DNA of 9,012 bases from NCBI GenBank assembly GCA_913773825.1, contig CAJYHH010000009.1:1-9012 (forward strand), in the 5' to 3' direction. The position numbers and the translations under genes were made by a program. This document shows, in pieces, positions 6,560-9,012 of the stretch (position 1 is its first letter; each line of letters opens with the position of its first letter). Origin of the DNA: Candidatus Sericytochromatia bacterium (GTDB lineage: Bacteria > Cyanobacteriota > Sericytochromatia > UBA7694). The notes below the pieces were generated by a model. It searched no databases and was not told where the DNA came from. It saw only the letters and a list, made by a program, of their open reading frames with translations.

Positions 6560-7882
6560 TTGGAAGCTGACAGTAGTGGCCATATAAGTGTTTTTCTAAC
6601 TGTACTGCTGGTTTCGCTCTTTTTCTCAGGGCTCATTTCAGCTTACGAATCAGCCCTCTCTAACCTTTCGAGCTTACGCCTGCAAAAGCGCGCTGAAGAA
6701 GGCGACAAACGTTCCCTTTATTTGCTTGAACTGGTTAAAAATCCACACCAAACCCTGCTGACGCTGATGATCAGTGACTGGCTGGCTGATGTCACCTTAA
6801 TGGTGTTGTCTTCTTGGTTCTTGTTTTATTTTTTTCAAAACAACTGGTGGGCGATTGCCAGCGGCATTATTGTTCTGACAATGCTGCTGCTGATTTTAGG
6901 TGAAATTATCCCTAAAGCAATTGCCACTCATTTTGGCGAGCGTTTTGTCTACGCCTGGCTGCCCCTGCTGCGCCTCTTGCTGGCGATCTTTAATCTGCCT
7001 GTCCGCGTGATGGGCTGGATCACCCGACCTTTTCTGAATATTCTTGGCGCCCGCTTTGGCCAGATTGTGCCTGATTTTACCGAAGCTGAAATTCTGCAGA
7101 TGGTTAATCTAGGCGGTAACACGGGCTTATTAGACAAAGGCGAAACTGAGCTTGTTCAGCACGCGCTGACTTTTGATGATACCCACGCAGCCAATGTTTT
7201 AACCCCGCGTGTAGATATGATCTGTATTGAAGACACAGCCACACTGGATGAAGCCCTTCACATTATGGCTGGTGAAGAAGGCTATTCGCGTTTACCGGTC
7301 TATAAAGACAATCTCGATAATATTGTGGGGATTGCCTACATCAAAGATTTACTGCGGATGCACCAGCAGCACCCCGAAATGGGTGCAGCAACCGTACAGG
7401 CTTATATGCGGCCTGCCCATCATATTCATGAGTACCAGTCAATTGACGTGGTGCTGCGCGAAATGCAGGCGCGACGCATGCCGATGTTTATTGTCACTGA
7501 TGAATACGGTGGCACAGTCGGCCTGATTACGATGGAAGATCTGCTCGAAGAAATTGTCGGTGAAATTCACGATGAGTTTGACCAGGACGAAAAACCGCCC
7601 ATGCAGCATCTTGATGCTCACACACTTTTAGTCGATGCTCGTGTTTCAGTTTCAGAAGTCAACGAGACTCTGGATTTAAATCTGCCTAACGGGCAATCGG
7701 TAGCAGGTTTAGTCTTTAGCACTTTGGGTGAAGCGCCAAAACCTGGCCAGACGATTAAAGTCGAAAACGCGCTGCTCAGCGTTGAACAAATTGATGGAAT
7801 CCGTATTCTGCAGGTGCGCATTCATAAACTCACCCCAGAAGAACTGGACTCATCTGTCCACATCCCTAGCAGTGCTGCTTAA
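6560..7882 (+). CDS. CNNM/CorC family membrane protein (DUF21, CBS pair, CorC_HlyC)
   Basis: This 440-residue protein is full length for the family, often labelled hemolysin or magnesium/cobalt efflux protein. The DUF21 membrane domain (about 8-165) has hydrophobic segments near 10-28, 66-92, 97-117 and 130-150. It carries AYESALSNLS (Glu30) and the family signature LGEIIPK (113-119). Two CBS motifs follow: VLTPRVDM to VGIAYIKDLL (213-265) and YMRPAHHIHEY to VGLITMEDLLEEIVGEI (282-336). Such pairs usually bind ATP-Mg and gate transport. A C-terminal CorC_HlyC domain (about 352-424) completes the protein. Characterised members (CNNM, MpfA, CorB) export Mg2+, often coupled to Na+. The start is TTG; there is no ATG or GTG near it. 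The gene has its own promoter and is transcribed away from the radical SAM operon, so no functional link is implied. Confidence 0.93.
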   Translation: MEADSSGHISVFLTVLLVSLFFSGLISAYESALSNLSSLRLQKRAEEGDKRSLYLLELVKNPHQTLLTLMISDWLADVTLMVLSSWFLFYFFQNNWWAIASGIIVLTMLLLILGEIIPKAIATHFGERFVYAWLPLLRLLLAIFNLPVRVMGWITRPFLNILGARFGQIVPDFTEAEILQMVNLGGNTGLLDKGETELVQHALTFDDTHAANVLTPRVDMICIEDTATLDEALHIMAGEEGYSRLPVYKDNLDNIVGIAYIKDLLRMHQQHPEMGAATVQAYMRPAHHIHEYQSIDVVLREMQARRMPMFIVTDEYGGTVGLITMEDLLEEIVGEIHDEFDQDEKPPMQHLDAHTLLVDARVSVSEVNETLDLNLPNGQSVAGLVFSTLGEAPKPGQTIKVENALLSVEQIDGIRILQVRIHKLTPEELDSSVHIPSSAA

Positions 7883-7893
7883 CCCGTTCCCCA

Positions 7894-7935
7894 CTGTGAC
7901 CCACAGCTTGTAAAGACTCAAGGCCTGCGTCTTTA
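7894..7935. terminator. Two small hairpins between convergent genes, possible bidirectional terminator
   Basis: CTGTG (7894-7898) pairs with CACAG (7902-7906) around a three-base loop. TAAAGAC (7911-7917) pairs with GTCTTTA (7929-7935), a seven-base stem. Both lie in the 54-base gap between the ends of the CNNM gene and the downstream amidohydrolase gene, where termination in both directions is expected. Neither has a proper T-run, so the call is mainly positional. Confidence 0.4.
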
Positions 7936-7936
7936 G

Positions 7937-8686
7937 TTACTCAGGCAGCTTTAACAGCCTGGCAGCAGAATTATACAGCAAATTAGCCTGATGCTCTGGG
8001 TTCAAATGAGACAACCTGGGCCTTAAGACTTCGAGTCCAAGATGATATTCGGGGCTATTAGAGCCAAACAAAATTCTCTCAGAACCAATAATAGGCACCA
8101 TATCTTCAATAAAATCTTCACGATATATGCCTGAGGTCTCAAGATACAGATTGCTGTGTTCTTTTAACAACTGAGTGGCTTCCCCTAAGGCAATGCCTGA
8201 AATATTAATCTGCCCCCCAGAAGTCAGCACCATCGGCACATCAGGAAAAGACCTGGCTAAATCAGCCAACTGACTGGCCATTGAGACCCGAACATGCCCG
8301 CCTGAGATCATCACCGGGATACCCAAAGCCTGAATCGTCGGCATCAAGCTTTTGACCCAATCTGAGTTAATCCGATAAGTCTCTTCCCAGGGGTGCAAAA
8401 AAATTCCTTTTAGCCCCAGTTCTGTCACACAACGCTGAACTTCTGTAACGGCGCTGTCTAAACGGGGATCAACGCGCCCAAAGCCAATTAAACGCTTAGG
8501 GTACTGATTAACAGCCTTCGCAATCAGATCATTTTGTGGGCCCAGATGATAATCCTGGGGCTGAACCGGGCACACCACAGCTTGCTCAATCTGATGTTGT
8601 TCAAGCTGTTGCATAAGCTCATTTAAGCTCTGACCATAGCCAAAAATAGACTGACCAAGATGTTGATGAAAATCAAGCGTCTTCAT
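7937..8686 (-). CDS. Amidohydrolase-2 family protein with altered metal site
   Basis: The 249-residue protein has the TIM-barrel amidohydrolase layout: DFHQH at residues 5-9 (the family's HxH metal motif), RLIGFGRVDP, GLKGIFLHPW (Lys93, His98), GIPVMISGGH (122-131), FPDVPMVLTSGGQINISG (147-164), LYLETSG and ILFGSNSP (205-212). Family members usually have His after the GIPV strand, His before MGG, and Asp in FGSDxP. Here those places read Ile/Ser, Ser156 and Asn210, so the metal centre is either changed or lost. The well-formed motifs around these sites suggest a distinct subfamily rather than decay. The ATG at 8686 overlaps the previous stop as ATGA, with GGGGA seven bases upstream, so it is translationally coupled to its homologue and the two may form a complex. 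The substrate is unknown. Confidence 0.82.
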   Translation of the reverse strand: MKTLDFHQHLGQSIFGYGQSLNELMQQLEQHQIEQAVVCPVQPQDYHLGPQNDLIAKAVNQYPKRLIGFGRVDPRLDSAVTEVQRCVTELGLKGIFLHPWEETYRINSDWVKSLMPTIQALGIPVMISGGHVRVSMASQLADLARSFPDVPMVLTSGGQINISGIALGEATQLLKEHSNLYLETSGIYREDFIEDMVPIIGSERILFGSNSPEYHLGLEVLRPRLSHLNPEHQANLLYNSAARLLKLPE

Positions 8687-9012
8687 GCCTCAGTCCCCAT
8701 CAGCCTCAGGATATTTGCAGAAAAAACCCGTTGCCTATCCGCTTCGCTTAAACCGATCATCTCGACTTTTTTAAACTCAATGCTAGGATCACAGCCAGGA
8801 CCGTCACTGGCATAAATCACACGTTCAGCTCCTAATACGTCAATCGCCTCACGAATGAGATTTACATGGGGCGTGGCAGAGGTCTCCAGATAGACATTTT
8901 GACAGCGTTTGGCAACTTCAATGGCATCTTTGACATGAAAATAGCCGCCCATATGGCCAAAGATAATCGCTGTTTCAGGCACAGCCAAAGCAGCTCGCTC
9001 CAGCTGCAAAGG
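8683..9012 (-). CDS. Amidohydrolase-2 family protein, C-terminal part only
   Basis: The frame stays open to the window edge, so the N-terminus lies outside and the TTG at 9009 is not a credible start. The 109 visible residues are the end of an amidohydrolase-2 barrel: IIFGHMGG (His20 of the visible part, a usual metal or catalytic His), NVYLETSA, and VIYASDGPGCDPSIE, in which Asp70 is the usual catalytic acid. It closes with the typical helix in which the NILRL segment sits. The family hydrolyses or decarboxylates cyclic and aromatic acids, among others; the substrate cannot be read here. Unlike its downstream neighbour this protein keeps the late His and Asp, so it is the likelier active partner of the overlapping pair. 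Confidence 0.82.
   Translation of the reverse strand, partial: PLQLERAALAVPETAIIFGHMGGYFHVKDAIEVAKRCQNVYLETSATPHVNLIREAIDVLGAERVIYASDGPGCDPSIEFKKVEMIGLSEADRQRVFSANILRLMGTEA

Overview
The window is a compact bacterial chromosomal segment with seven protein-coding genes, two of them cut by the window edges. There are no RNA genes, no insertion sequence, no CRISPR array and no gap longer than 231 bases. The lipoprotein signal peptide, the PAS-type sensor, the CNNM/CorC transporter and the cobalamin radical SAM enzyme all point to a free-living bacterium, probably with a Gram-negative envelope. Base composition is moderate and looks even across the genes, so nothing stands out as recently acquired. 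I cannot place the taxon firmly. The sensor's C-terminal motif recalls PAS proteins common in Bacteroidetes, and the 2-oxoglutarate oxygenase recalls cyanobacterial and cyanophage enzymes. A little-studied lineage is possible, but that is inference.

Left edge (1-1326, +): the C-terminal part of a multi-domain sensor (PAS, GAF-like, PAS, then a histidine-containing dimerisation helix). It ends without an ATPase domain and converges, with a 29-base overlap, on the next gene.

Centre (6328 down to 1298, -): four genes in one orientation, probably one operon. In transcription order these are a B12-binding radical SAM enzyme, a 2OG-Fe(II) oxygenase of prolyl-4-hydroxylase type, a MOSC-domain molybdenum-cofactor protein, and a lipoprotein with a long Pro/Ser/Thr-rich stalk and about seven weak repeats that suggest a beta-propeller. 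The gaps are 58, 14 and 54 bases. Three adjacent redox or cofactor-dependent enzyme families of unknown substrate make this the most interesting part of the window. It could be a small-molecule or peptide tailoring pathway, though no precursor gene is visible here.

Divergent control region (6329-6559): it holds a good extended -10 promoter reading rightward into the CNNM gene, a possible -10 reading leftward into the radical SAM operon, and a cluster of short direct and inverted repeats that may be an operator.

Right part: a full-length CNNM/CorC-type membrane protein (6560-7882, +) likely handles divalent cations. After a 54-base convergent gap containing two small hairpins come two overlapping amidohydrolase-2 family genes on the - strand. 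The upstream one (cut by the window end) keeps the family's expected late His and Asp. The downstream one keeps the N-terminal HxH but appears to have lost later metal or catalytic residues.
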